A model generated the notes under the pieces. That model was not told where the DNA came from and did not search any database. It saw only the letters and a list, made by a program, of their open reading frames with translations. A program made the translations under genes and the position numbers. DNA of 64,000 nucleotides from Arion vulgaris (taxonomy: Eukaryota; Mollusca; Gastropoda; Stylommatophora; Arionidae), in NCBI GenBank assembly GCA_020796225.1, contig CM036756.1, forward strand, positions 56,264,616 through 56,328,615, read 5' to 3'. Positions 31,455 through 40,565 of the stretch are shown piece after piece (within the stretch, counting starts at the first letter, position 1; each line of letters opens with the position of its first letter).

Positions 31455-31560
31455 ACAAGTGTGTGTGTGGCCGAGCGGTAAGGACAGCCGTTGCTCGGTC
31501 GTGAAGATGGGACTTGAATCTCTGGGAATTGTTTTTATCTCTAGTAGGTGAGATAAGAAA
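31455..31560 (+). mobile_element. tRNA-like SINE head, single copy
   Basis: tggccgagcggtaaggac resembles a tRNA-Ser/Leu A-box region, and gggacttgaatctc a B box about 40 bp later. The ends cannot pair as an acceptor stem, so a functional tRNA is unlikely. Sequence up to about 31680 may be its body. No second copy is seen here. Confidence 0.45.
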
Positions 31561-31764
31561 AACCAGACCTGTATACTGCTTTTCAACGGATGAGAAATCG
31601 GTCCTATCGTTTGCCTAGAGTCCTACAGCGTCCCCTTTACACATATCCTTGAACCTAAGTTACGATCGCCCAGCTGTTGAAGTGCCCTCTGTAATTTATT
31701 TTTTCCCTGACATAAATCACTGATCTACGGAAGATGAATGCTAGCTAGGAAGTGATACCTCTGA

Positions 31765-31895
31765 AGTTGGAGCCTGTATGGTGGGGATGCTAATAAAAAT
31801 GAACGAGGGGCGTTCACACAAAAATCAGTAAGAAATGTCGCACCAGGCGCCCTGGCTACGCCTGAATTCATAGCGGGCCAACACAAGAAGAAGAA
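31765..31895 (-). repeat. Dispersed repeat, partner at 36775
   Basis: The reverse complement (gctatgaattcaggcgtagc, cagggcgcctgg, actgatttttgtgtgaacg) matches 36818-36885. The adjacent AAGAAG run corresponds to the TTCTTC run there. Element type unknown. Confidence 0.6.
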
Positions 31896-32154
31896 GCTAG
31901 GAAGTGAACTATCTATCTTTTCTCCACATAGTGAAGAGTTTACAAACCACCTACATCCCTGACAGATCATGCACGTCCTCTCTCCATTACTATGTGAGTC
32001 TTGTTGATCTATTTTCCAAGCAAATATCACACGAACAGTTGATTTAGTTTGAATGAAATCTTATTTGACTTCGTTTAAGGAGAGTGCTTGTAAAACATTG
32101 CTAATTTATATCAAATTAAACTGTTGTTGTTTATAAATTGAATAAATGAGTTTT

Positions 32155-32390
32155 TCTTCTTCGAACGCTCCACATCAATCACTTGTTAACCACGATGCAT
32201 GATTTGTATGTGCTCTGAGCCTAAGAGCGATTGTACGTTGTGCCAGTCATGCGCCTACAAGTAATCCAGCACAACGATTTCGCGATGCTTTTATTTACTA
32301 GGTAGCTTCCTAGGTCCTACATCAGTCGTGGCTTGTAAGTCACAGTGGTACTTTTTACTTCCTTGGGCCCTGGCACCACAAGTCGCGATA
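32155..32390 (-). mobile_element. SINE-E1 copy abutting an array
   Basis: cttcttcgaacgctccacat, gcgattgtacgttgtgccag, cgcctacaagta, ttttatttactaggtagctt and cttgggccctggcaccaca follow the family order. The conserved 19-nt core is deleted here (catcagtcg then tggcttgtaagt). The head end is followed within about 15 bp by the minisatellite at 32400. Confidence 0.8.
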
Positions 32391-32399
32391 TGTACGATT

Positions 32400-32790
32400 T
32401 CATTGATGTTCTCTCTTCGTGTAGTATGTTCTCTTTTCGTAGTATGTCTCTCTCGTGTAGTATGTTCTCTTCTTCGTGTAGTATTTTGTTGGCTCTCTTC
32501 GTGTAGTATGTTCTCTTCGTAGTATGTTCTCTCTTCGTGTAGTATGTTCTCTCTTTCTCTTCGTAGTACCTAGTATGTTCTCTTCGTTAGTATGTCCTTC
32601 GTAGTATGTTCTCTTCGTAGTATTTTCTCTCTTCGTGTAGTATGTCTCTCTTCTTCGTGTATGTCTTCTTCGTGTAGTATGTTCTCTCTTCTGTAGTATG
32701 TTCTCTCTGTGTGTATGTCTCTGTGTAGTATGTTCTTCTTCGTGTAGTATGTTCTCTCGTAGTATGTTCTCTGTAGTATGTTCTTTACAT
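32400..32790. repeat. 17-20-bp minisatellite
   Basis: The unit is gtagtatgttctctcttcgt with many deletions. It resembles the SINE-E1 head segment gtagtattgtttgcttccc (36550), which suggests that this array too grew from the SINE head. Confidence 0.9.
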
Positions 32791-32934
32791 AACGACGTTC
32801 TCATCACATCCTACCTGAAAGACTATCCATCACCAGCCGGTACTAGCGCCTCCTCCGTCATTATATTTACCGTATCTTAAATTGTATATTTCCGCCGTCG
32901 TCTTGGTCGTCCCCTATCTCGTCTTCTAGAAACT

Positions 32935-33175
32935 TTGAACTCCATTATTAAAAAGTTTAAAGCTGAAGGAATGACTTCACTACATCTGGGTGTTCCTCCA
33001 TATGTCTTTGTGCCTCTCTGCAGAATGACACGCCATCTTCTGGGAGCTCTACATAAATCACGAGCAGCTCTGCAGCTCTGACAACAATCATAGGGATCTC
33101 CAAAACAAAAATACACTCTTGAACGAACGACACGATCCGCATTCAAACCCATGATCTTCAGAATTCTAAGAAAAT
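32935..33175 (-). mobile_element. SINE-A copy
   Basis: On the minus strand: a tRNA-like head (gggttaagcattttcttaga, gggtttgaatgcgg), then gtcgttcgttcaagagtg, ccctatgattgttg, agatggcgtgtcattctgca, gagaggcacaaagacatatg and atgtagtgaagtcattcc. Colinear with 18300-18540. Confidence 0.85.
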
Positions 33176-33204
33176 GCTTAACCCATCGTCGTCCTTCATC
33201 ATTG

Positions 33205-33242
33205 CTCTTCTCTCTATATATATATTATCTATCTCTTCTCTC

Positions 33243-33285
<43 letters not shown>
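33205..33285. repeat. TA/TC microsatellite cluster
   Basis: A short TA run, ATCT repeats and then a CT run of about 40 bp, located 5' of the minus-strand SINE-A head. Confidence 0.95.
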
Positions 33286-33287
<2 letters not shown>

Positions 33288-33352
33288 TACTGCGATGTTT
33301 AATAAATAAAACTAGAATGTTTCAGTTTTAAAGACATGATATTCCTTATGAA

Positions 33353-33540
33353 CAGTGGCGGCTCGTGCTCATGAAGCTCGTGCTCTGCGGCATGTGCTTG
33401 GTGAGGGCCAGATACAAATTTTCGGAAAAATCATGGTTTTTGGTTAGGTTATATTTTAATTTATAAAATAATAAATACACGTTACACATTATTTTTGGTG
33501 GGGCCCGGCCCCACTGGCCCCTAATGACGAGCCGCCACTG
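33353..33540. mobile_element. hAT-like MITE, 188 bp
   Basis: Same 14-bp inverted ends as the 22274 copy (cagtggcggctcgt / acgagccgccactg), with a different perfect 8-bp target duplication, cttatgaa (33345-33352 and 33541-33548). The internal part is about 48 bp longer. No transposase frame. Confidence 0.93.
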
Positions 33541-33624
33541 CTTATGAATCAATGTTCCTATATTTCTCAGGTCTTATAGGTCTCAGGTCTATATTTTACA
33601 TCATATATAAATAAATAACTAGAG

Positions 33625-33860
33625 TTTGAAAATGACTAAAGATATACAAAGCAAGTTGAATATACTTGAAAATAGATTGCGAAAAATAATGAACATAAAA
33701 TGAGACGAATTCATGAGAAGTGATAAAGTCGGAGAAATGTCTTGTCAACAACTGTAGCAACATAAGAACTAGAAGATGGAGATATGTTGGTGTACTCCGA
33801 GAAGAAATGATTAAAAAAATCGTTAAGCATGACAATGAAATTGGAGACAAAAGTCATATC
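33625..33860 (+). mobile_element. LINE thumb-region fragment
   Basis: The plus strand in broken frames: LNILENRLRKIMNIK, DEFMRSDKVGEMSCQQL, RRWRYVGVLREEMIKKI-like and VKHDNEIGD. The LRKIMNIKW…RRWRYVGH order is standard for LINE ORF2 C-termini. It joins directly to the ATCA-rich array. Confidence 0.65.
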
Positions 33861-35145
33861 AATTAATTAATCATATCGATCAACCATATCAATCAATCAT
33901 ATTAATGAAACAGTGATATCAATCAAGCAATCTTATTAATCAAACAGTCATATCAATCATATTAATCAAACAGTCATATAAATCAATTATATTAATCAAA
34001 CAGTCATATCAATCATATTAATCAAACAGTCATATATATGGCCCTTTTCATCTTTACAGACGGTCAATAGGCAAGTGTTTTACTGTGACAACTTCTGAGT
34101 TTTCGCTTTTCTCTCTTTTCGTTCAGCTCGTACATAAGTCTCTTCTCAAAAGACTGCGCCCTTCCGTAATTTGGCTTTCCACACAACTCTGTCATCAGCT
34201 AGTCCTTCCATGTGCTGGGATCTATAGAAAAGTTTTTCATTGAGGTTTTGCAGATATCTTTATATCTGAGCAGTGGTCTGCCCTGGTGCCTCTTCCTCCG
34301 AAAGTTCACAGAACAACATTTGTTTTGGTATGCGATAAGTTTCCATTCTTCTCACATGTCCCAACCATCTTAGTCGTCTACTGCTGAGCATGCCCATGAT
34401 GGAAGGCAGATTTGCACGTTGTAGTACTTCAGAGTTGGTTATCTTGTCGTACCACCTGATGTTCATAATCTTGCGGAGACATCGAAGGTGAAAGATGTTA
34501 AGTCTCCTCTCGTGTCTTGAGTAGGCTGTCCATGTTTCTGAGCCATATAGTAAAGAACTAATTACGCAGGCTCGATATATTTGAATCGTCGTCTGCAATG
34601 TCAGTTTTGTGTTGTCCACGCTCGCTTTGATAGTTTGCCGAATGTAGTAGCGGCACTCCCTATACGAGCGTTGATTATTTCTTCATCAAGAGAAAGGCTG
34701 GCAGTGACCATGGACCCAAGATAGCAGAATTTTTGCACTGGTGTTAGATGGTTAAACAGTCACATCAATCAATCAATTATATTAATCAAACAGTCATATC
34801 AATCATATTAGTCAAACAGTCATATCAATCAATCATATTAATCAAACAGTCATATCAATCAATCATATTAATCAAACAGTCATATCAATCAATCATATTA
34901 ATCATAATCATCATATCATATCAATCAGTCATATTAATTAATCACTCATATCAATCAATCAGTCATATTAATTAATCACTCATATCAATCAATCAGTCGT
35001 ATTAATTAATTACTCATATCAATCGTATTAGTCAAACAGTCATATCAATCAATCATATTAATCAATCACTCATATCAATCAATCAGTCATATTAATCAAA
35101 CAGTCATATCAATCAATCAGTCATATTAATTAATGACTCAATCAT
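33858..35145. repeat. About 28-bp AATCATATTAATCA array, split by a LINE
   Basis: Units such as aatcatattaatcaaacagt and catatcaatc fill 33858-34032 and 34750-35145. The intervening 34035-34745 is a LINE-J fragment, so the array existed before the insertion. Confidence 0.9.
34035..34745 (-). mobile_element. LINE-J fragment inserted in a minisatellite
   Basis: On the minus strand: KFCYLGSMVTASLSLDEEII and NARIGSAATTFGKLSKRAW, a one-base deletion, then an open 119-codon run, DNTKLTLQTTIQIYRACVIS, LLYGSETWTAYSRHERRLN, CLRKIMNIRWYDKITNSEVL, RRLRWLGHVRRMETYRIPKQ, MLFCELSEEEA. A decayed tail runs to about 34040. A second copy is at 59470-59838. The flanks aaacagtcatat / aaacagtcacat may be the target duplication but are also array units. 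Confidence 0.9.
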
Positions 35146-35369
35146 ATAAACATGATATAGAGAAAACAACTAATGAACACAACGGTCTAGTGAACTCAAG
35201 TGTTATGTAATATTCGATGCACGGTCTGTCATGTCCGTCGTACATGTTACATTGAATATGTTATAGTGACATTCAGTAGTTATGATTGATATTCTGAGAA
35301 TGTTGCCCTGAGGAAATGTCCAATGTGTAACTGTCGTTTGTGCGCAGTGGTAATAGCGTGTTAGCTGTC

Positions 35370-35800
35370 TGTAGATTAGGTGGTAGTGAGCTCGATCACA
35401 TCAAATTACATCGGGGACCCTCGCCGGTGATACGGAGTTTGTGCACTGCAGCTGAGATCTTCCTGTCTAAGAAAGAGATCGGAGAAACATGGTTACTCAC
35501 CGAAGTGCAATGATGATGGTCCTATCAATCAATAAATAAATCAATTGAACTCGATCACATCCCAAGTGTACTTGGTTCAAACTTCGCGGCGGGCAAGTTT
35601 GGATGCAAATTAGATCCCTTGGATTTTTACGAACGATAAAAATAGACCTCACCGTTCAGAAAGCAATGGCAAAATACTGAACGTGTAAGTGGTGCCTAAA
35701 AATTCGACGACTCGTTTACTGTTGTTGTTGGCTAAGTTCTGTAAAGGATATGCCACGATCTTCATGTTCAGTAAAAGCGATGCACAAATTAGCTTAATGC
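35370..35800 (+). mobile_element. SINE-C interrupted by SINE-G
   Basis: The head (ctgtagattaggtggtagtg) and the rest (cttggttcaaacttcgcggc, caagtttggatgcaaatt, ttaaaa-type atagacctc, caatggcaaaatactgaac, ggatatgccacgatc) are separated by a 144-bp SINE-G piece. Joined, they match 11690-11972. Confidence 0.88.
35403..35546 (+). mobile_element. 5'-truncated SINE-G with target duplication
   Basis: Contains only the 3' third of SINE-G (aaattacatcggggaccc to gatggtcct and an ATCAATCAATAAATAAATC tail). It is flanked by gagctcgatcacatc (35388-35402) and gaactcgatcacatc (35547-35561), 14 of 15 identical. This fixes the ATCA-rich end as the 3' end of SINE-G. Confidence 0.9.
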
Positions 35801-36356
35801 GTATGCCTAAGCGTTGGCCTAACGACTCGCCCACATCAAGGTTTTGAGTTCAATGTCACACTCGACGTTCCACACATGAGGAAAGATATTGATCTCCCTA
35901 CCTCCTGCATTATAAGTCTTAGAAACGCTTATGCGCCGTAATGTCAGCTCGCCTCCAATGTTCAGCTTCTACCGTCGATATCATACAATATATCAATTAC
36001 TCACAGTACTTATTCATACTTTATTCCAGTTCTCATAACATGACTGCCATATACATTGCATTCAACCACTGTTATCTTTGTTATGCTAACCAACAGTGTA
36101 GGAGATTATCAAGTCCGGTGGGAACATTTTCTGTATAAATTTATGATAACTAACCTCTGAAGTCACTCCGATCGATCACAGTCCCGGCAAGCGATGTACC
36201 CCCTGTTTAGTAAAGGTTTTCGTGTCTAGACTATGTTCTTCTGAATACTGCATGAATCCGGTTCAGAAATGTTGACTGTAGAGCAATCAATACTATTACT
36301 AGTAAACATGCTGGTTCCCAGGGGAACATAGGGCTGCATCTGTCGCTTTCAACTTA
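35801..36356. other. No gene seen
   Basis: Unique AT-rich sequence after SINE-C. Small open frames have no recognisable content. Confidence 0.5.
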
Positions 36357-36605
36357 TTTCTTCTTCGAATGCTCCAAATCGACCACTCTTTCTGATGTGT
36401 ATGTGATCGGAGCCTAAGAGCGATTGTACTATGTGCCAGTTATGCGCCTACAAGTAGGCTAGCACATCCGATTTCTGCGACATTTTTTATTTACTAGGGT
36501 AGCTTTCCTAGGCCCCTACATCAGTCGCCTCTTACGACATGCCTTGTAGGTCGCATTGGTAGTATTGTTTGCTTCCCTTGCGGGCCCCGGCACCACACGG
36601 GCAAT
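36357..36605 (-). mobile_element. SINE-E1, near full length
   Basis: cttcttcgaatgctccaaat, agagcgattgtactatgtgc, cgcctacaagtaggctagca, tttttatttactagggtagc, the core (36523-36541 in reverse), ggtagtattgtttgcttccc and ttgcgggccccggcaccaca. This copy gives the fullest head sequence of the family. Confidence 0.88.
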
Positions 36606-36774
36606 TCTATATTCCAGAAGAGCATCCTTTCCTTTTAAGTTGACAGTTATTATTTTCCTTATATGTGACTTGATCATTGTTAGCTGGGTTTTGTAGCTCG
36701 AACTTTTCACCGGGTATGGTAGCCAACACCAAGACGAATCCTACCTTATTCGCCTCTTGCTGCCATACTTTGTA

Positions 36775-36890
36775 TATTACAGTTTTACTTCTTCTTCTTC
36801 TTCTTCCTGCGTGCTCTTGCTATGAATTCAGTCGTAGTCAGGGTGCCTGGAATGGTGCTTCAGACTGATTTTTGCGTGAAGGTTGTTTTC
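36775..36890 (+). repeat. Dispersed repeat, partner at 31765
   Basis: A TTCTTC run, gctatgaattcagtcgtagt, cagggtgcctgg and actgatttttgcgtgaaggt match the reverse complement of 31765-31895. The rest, up to 37184, shows no recognisable feature. Confidence 0.6.
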
Positions 36891-37184
36891 CTTTTTTATC
36901 ATTGTCCCCGCCATACAGACATGTCTTCTCCGACTTCAGAGGTGTTTCAGTGTCCCTTTTGGGCCCCGGACACACGGTCTGTTCAGTACTCACTGGTCGT
37001 TTGTTATTCCGGTTTCTAATCACACTATACTCACTTACTGCGAAATTACTGCTAACAGCAGCCATCTACTTAATTACATTTATAGCACGGTAAGCCACAA
37101 GTGTAAATCTAGACTATTTTGCCATGTTTGTGTCCAACAATAGGTCGTTAGTATTTAATATTTATGTTGCTGGCGTTAAATATT

Positions 37185-38885
37185 CTGTGCAGTTTACTCC
37201 CACCATTTTGTACAGTTTACTCCAACATTTTGTACAGTTTACTCCCAACATTTTGTACAGTTTACTCCCAACATTTTGTCAGTTTACTCCAACATTTTGT
37301 ACAGTTTACTCCACCATTTTGCAGTTTACTCCACAACATTTTGTGCAGTTTACTCCCACCATTTTGTACAGTTTACTCCCACCATTTTGTACAGTTTACT
37401 CCCACCATTTTGTACAGTTTACTCCCACCATTTTGTGCAGTTTACTCCCACCATTTTGTACAGTTTACTCCCACCATTTTGTACAGTTTACTCCCACCAT
37501 TTTGTACAGTTTACTCCTACCATTTTGTACAGTTTACTCCCACCATTTTAGTTACTATTTACTCTCCACCATTTTGTACAGTTTACTCCTACCATTTTGT
37601 ACAGTTTACTCCCACCATTTTGTCAGTTTACTCTACCATTTTGTACAGTTTACTCCCACCATTTTGTACAGTTTACTCCCACCATTTTGTACAGTTTACT
37701 CCCACCATTTTGTACAGTTTACTCCCAACATTTTGTACAGTTTACTCCCACCATTTTGTACAGTTTACTCCCACCATTTTGTACAGTTTAATCCCACCAT
37801 TTTGTCAGTTTACTCCACCATTTTGTACAGTTTACTCCCACCATTTTGTACAGTTTACTCCCACCATTTTGTACAGTTTACTCCCACCATTTTGTGCAGT
37901 TTACTCCTACCATTTTGTACAGTTTACTCCCAACATTTTGTACAGTTTACTCCCACCATTTTGTACAGTTTACTCCCACCATTTTGTACAGTTTACTCCC
38001 ACCATTTTGTACAGTTTACTCCCACCATTTTGTACAGTTTACTCCCAACATTTTGTACAGTTTACTCCCACCATTTTGTGCAGTTTACTCCCACCATTTT
38101 GTACAGTTTACTCCCACCATTTTGTGCAGTTTACTCCCACCATTTTGTACAGTTTATTCCCACCATTTTGTACAGTTTACTCCCACCATTTTGTACAGTT
38201 TACTCCCAACATTTTGTACAGTTTACTCCCACCATTTTGTACAGTTTACTCCCACCATTTTGTACAGTTTACTCCCACCATTTTGTACAGTTTACTCCCA
38301 CCATTTTGTACAGTTTACTCCCACCATTTTGTGCAGTTTACTCCCAACATTTTGTCAGTTTACTCACCATTTTGTAGTTACCCACATTTTGTGACAGTTT
38401 ACTCCCAACATTTTGTGCAGTTTACTCCCACCATTTTGTGCAGTTTACTCCCAACATTTTGTACAGTTTACTCCCAACATTTTGTACAGTTTACTCCCAA
38501 CATTTTGTACAGTTTACTCCCACCATTTTGTGCAGTTTACTCCCACCATTTTGTACAGTTTACTCCCAACATTTTGTACAGTTTACTCCCACCATTTTGT
38601 ACAGTGTGCGCCAACTTTTTCCAGTTTGTGTCCAATACTTTTTGCAGTTTGCGCCCAATATTGTGTGTAGTTTGCGCCTAACATTTATGTTTTCTGTGTC
38701 CAATTTATTATGTAGATTGCACCAACATTTCTGTTGTCTTCGTCAAATATTGTGTAAGTTTGCCTAACATTTATGTTTTCTGCGTCCAATTTATTATGTA
38801 GATTGCACCCAACATTTCTGTTGTCTTCGTCAAATATTTTGTGTAGTTTGCGCCCAACATTTCTCTTGTTTGCGGGGTCGCCAAT
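37185..38885. repeat. 23-bp minisatellite, over 60 copies
   Basis: The unit is cagtttactcccaccatttt plus gta. Variants are ccaAcatttt, gtGcag and cctAcc. From about 38610 copies diverge, with gtttgcgcccaac-type units and a duplicated block of roughly 110 bp (38675-38780 and 38762-38870). The forward strand lacks stops in all three frames over most of the array because the unit has none. Confidence 0.96.
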
Positions 38886-38929
38886 AGCAGAAGTTGATAC
38901 AAATCTGCGCTACTGTCCACATGTCGTGA

Positions 38930-39055
38930 CAGTTTCAGTGTTGTATACTAGGATCTTCAGAAAAAATGCATTCGTGAATCGAACGACTGGATTTAAACCA
39001 GCGACATTCTTAACACAAAACAAACAGGTTAACCACTTCATCAAACAGACCCCTT
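38930..39055 (-). mobile_element. SINE-A fragment
   Basis: The minus strand gives gatgaagtggttaacctgtt (A-box region), gctggtttaaatccag (B box), gtcgttcgattcacgaatgc, and gatcctagtatac where other copies have cctctaggattgt. The 3' half is missing. Confidence 0.75.
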
Positions 39056-39387
39056 ATCTTCTTTAAACGTATGTTGTTGTATTCTCGGTGATGTTATAAA
39101 TAGATTAGAGCATCATTAACATCATAGAGATCACAACTGGCGTAACATCTGCGCATGTATAATATATATCCAAACGCTTATTATAAAAACTGTTCATTCA
39201 TCAAGCATAATGATGACAGGGCGTCTGTGGCTTAGCGGTAGGGATCTCGATCACAACCCAATCGTGCCAGGTTCAAAATTCGCGGCGAGCAGTTTGGAAG
39301 CAAATATGTTCCCGTGGATTTTTACAAACGTTAAAAATAGACCCCACCGTTCAGAAAACAGTGCAAACTACTGAACATATAAGTAAT

Positions 39388-39665
39388 AATGATAATAATT
39401 CATCTCGTACCGTTATACATTACATAGGGCCTGCAAGCAATTTCTTCATACCGATCTATCCTGGGCAACTCGCTTAATCTCCTCCATGGAACTGAGACCG
39501 ATATTTCTTTCCTCTCTCATCAAAGTTCGTTTCAGGGTCTTCTTATGTCGTCTTTTCTTTCTTGAACCCTCTGCATCCCACTTCAATGCCTGCTTTGATA
39601 TTCCTTGATCATTTCTCCTCAATGTATGTCCAACATATCTCCATCTTCACTTTCTTATAACAGTT
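39388..39665 (-). mobile_element. LINE 3' end inserted in SINE-C
   Basis: On the minus strand: WRYVGHTLRRNDQGISKQAL, then KWDAEGSRKKRRHKKTLKR, TLMREERNIGLSSMEEIKR, VAQDRSVWRNCLQALCNV and an ATTATT tail. Same terminus as at 5908 and 14610. Few disruptions are seen in these 90 or so codons. Confidence 0.82.
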
Positions 39666-39679
39666 GTTACTAGTGGTTG

Positions 39680-39926
39680 CGCCTGAGTGGTTACTGGGGC
39701 CCAAATTTGGGGTGTAAAGAATAGAACCACTGTTACCTGCCACGCATGTCGTAAGAGGCGACTAAGGAGGTTTAGCTGAAATCGGATGCATGTGTCCTAA
39801 GCGTTTAGAAGTCTATGCGTTTAGGGCCTACCAAACCAATGTGCAACGTATACACGTTCTTGGCAAAGATCAAACATATCACAGAGTGATTAAAATTGGT
39901 CGTAAAGAACGAACGCAAAGAAGAAG
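39680..39926 (+). mobile_element. SINE-D nested in LINE
   Basis: A 247-bp element from cgcctgagtggttactgggg to cgcaaagaag, colinear with 23627-23870, core at 39745-39763. It is flanked by actagtggttg (39669-39679) and actagtgattg (39927-39937), 10 of 11 identical. Confidence 0.92.
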
Positions 39927-40174
39927 ACTAGTGATTGACCAGAACTTATAAGGGGTGACTAGAAAATCAGCGACTGTTGTTGATGGCGAAGTCTTGTAAA
40001 AGATATGTCACGATTTCCATTTGTCAATGATGACCACTCATGTCATATATTGTAACTGTTAGAAGTGGGATTTGTGGATGCGCTATGTGACTTAGAAACA
40101 TGGAGATCAACTAAAACAATCAGGAATAAATTGCAAACATGCTTCCACTGGGGGCGTACGCATAAAAACAGTGA

Positions 40175-40565
40175 TTGATTGCTTGATTGATTGATAGGAC
40201 ATTATCATTGCACTTCGGTGAGTCCGATCTGTGCTCCGATCTCTTTTTTACACAGGAAGATCTCATCTGCAGTACACGTGTTCCGTAGCACCGGCGAGGT
40301 CCCGTGCAATTTAGATGATATTTTTGTAGTAATTTTATTTTAAATCTTTTCTAATGAGTGTTTTGCCCGGGCAGCTGTTTTTCTGCCTGCTGATCCCGAT
40401 TTTGAACAGCCAATGGTTCTTTTACGTGCTCAAATTGAACACGGACCTACATTTTATCGTCCGTCTCCGATAGGACTTGAAACTCGATCTCACCTACACT
40501 GAGATCTGGGATCTATGGAAAAATATCCAGATGGCTCCACGAGGAAGCGAACCTAGTATCTTTGG
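40175..40565 (-). mobile_element. SINE-G copy at the start of the 13-kb satellite
   Basis: Reading the plus strand: the tail tgattgattgatagg, cattgcacttcggtgag, gctccgatctcttttttaca, caggaagatctcatctgcag, gtagcaccggcgaggtcc, gggcagctgttttt, a cgtccgtctccgataggac block, aactcgatctcacctacact, and B-box complement gaagcgaacctagtatc. The head side runs directly into the first 75-bp satellite unit at about 40565. Confidence 0.9.

Larger units (their letters stand above)
39225..40035 (+). mobile_element. SINE-C interrupted by a nested LINE and SINE-D
   Basis: The first part, 39225-39387 (cgtctgtggcttagcggtag head, caggttcaaaattcgcggcg, ccccaccgttcagaaaacag), and last part, 39940-40035 (ggggtgactagaaaatcagc, ttgttgatggcgaagtcttg, agatatgtcacgattt), join to one SINE-C. 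tgaacatataag (39374-39385) and gaacttataag (39942-39952) look like the duplicated target of the inserted LINE. Confidence 0.85.

Noticed and set aside
31455..31530. Functional tRNA gene
   Set aside because: A- and B-box-like motifs occur but no acceptor or anticodon stem can be paired. The other tRNA-like sites here are SINE heads.
37124..38681. 417- and 505-codon frames
   Set aside because: Read-through of the stop-free 23-bp minisatellite. All three frames are equally open.
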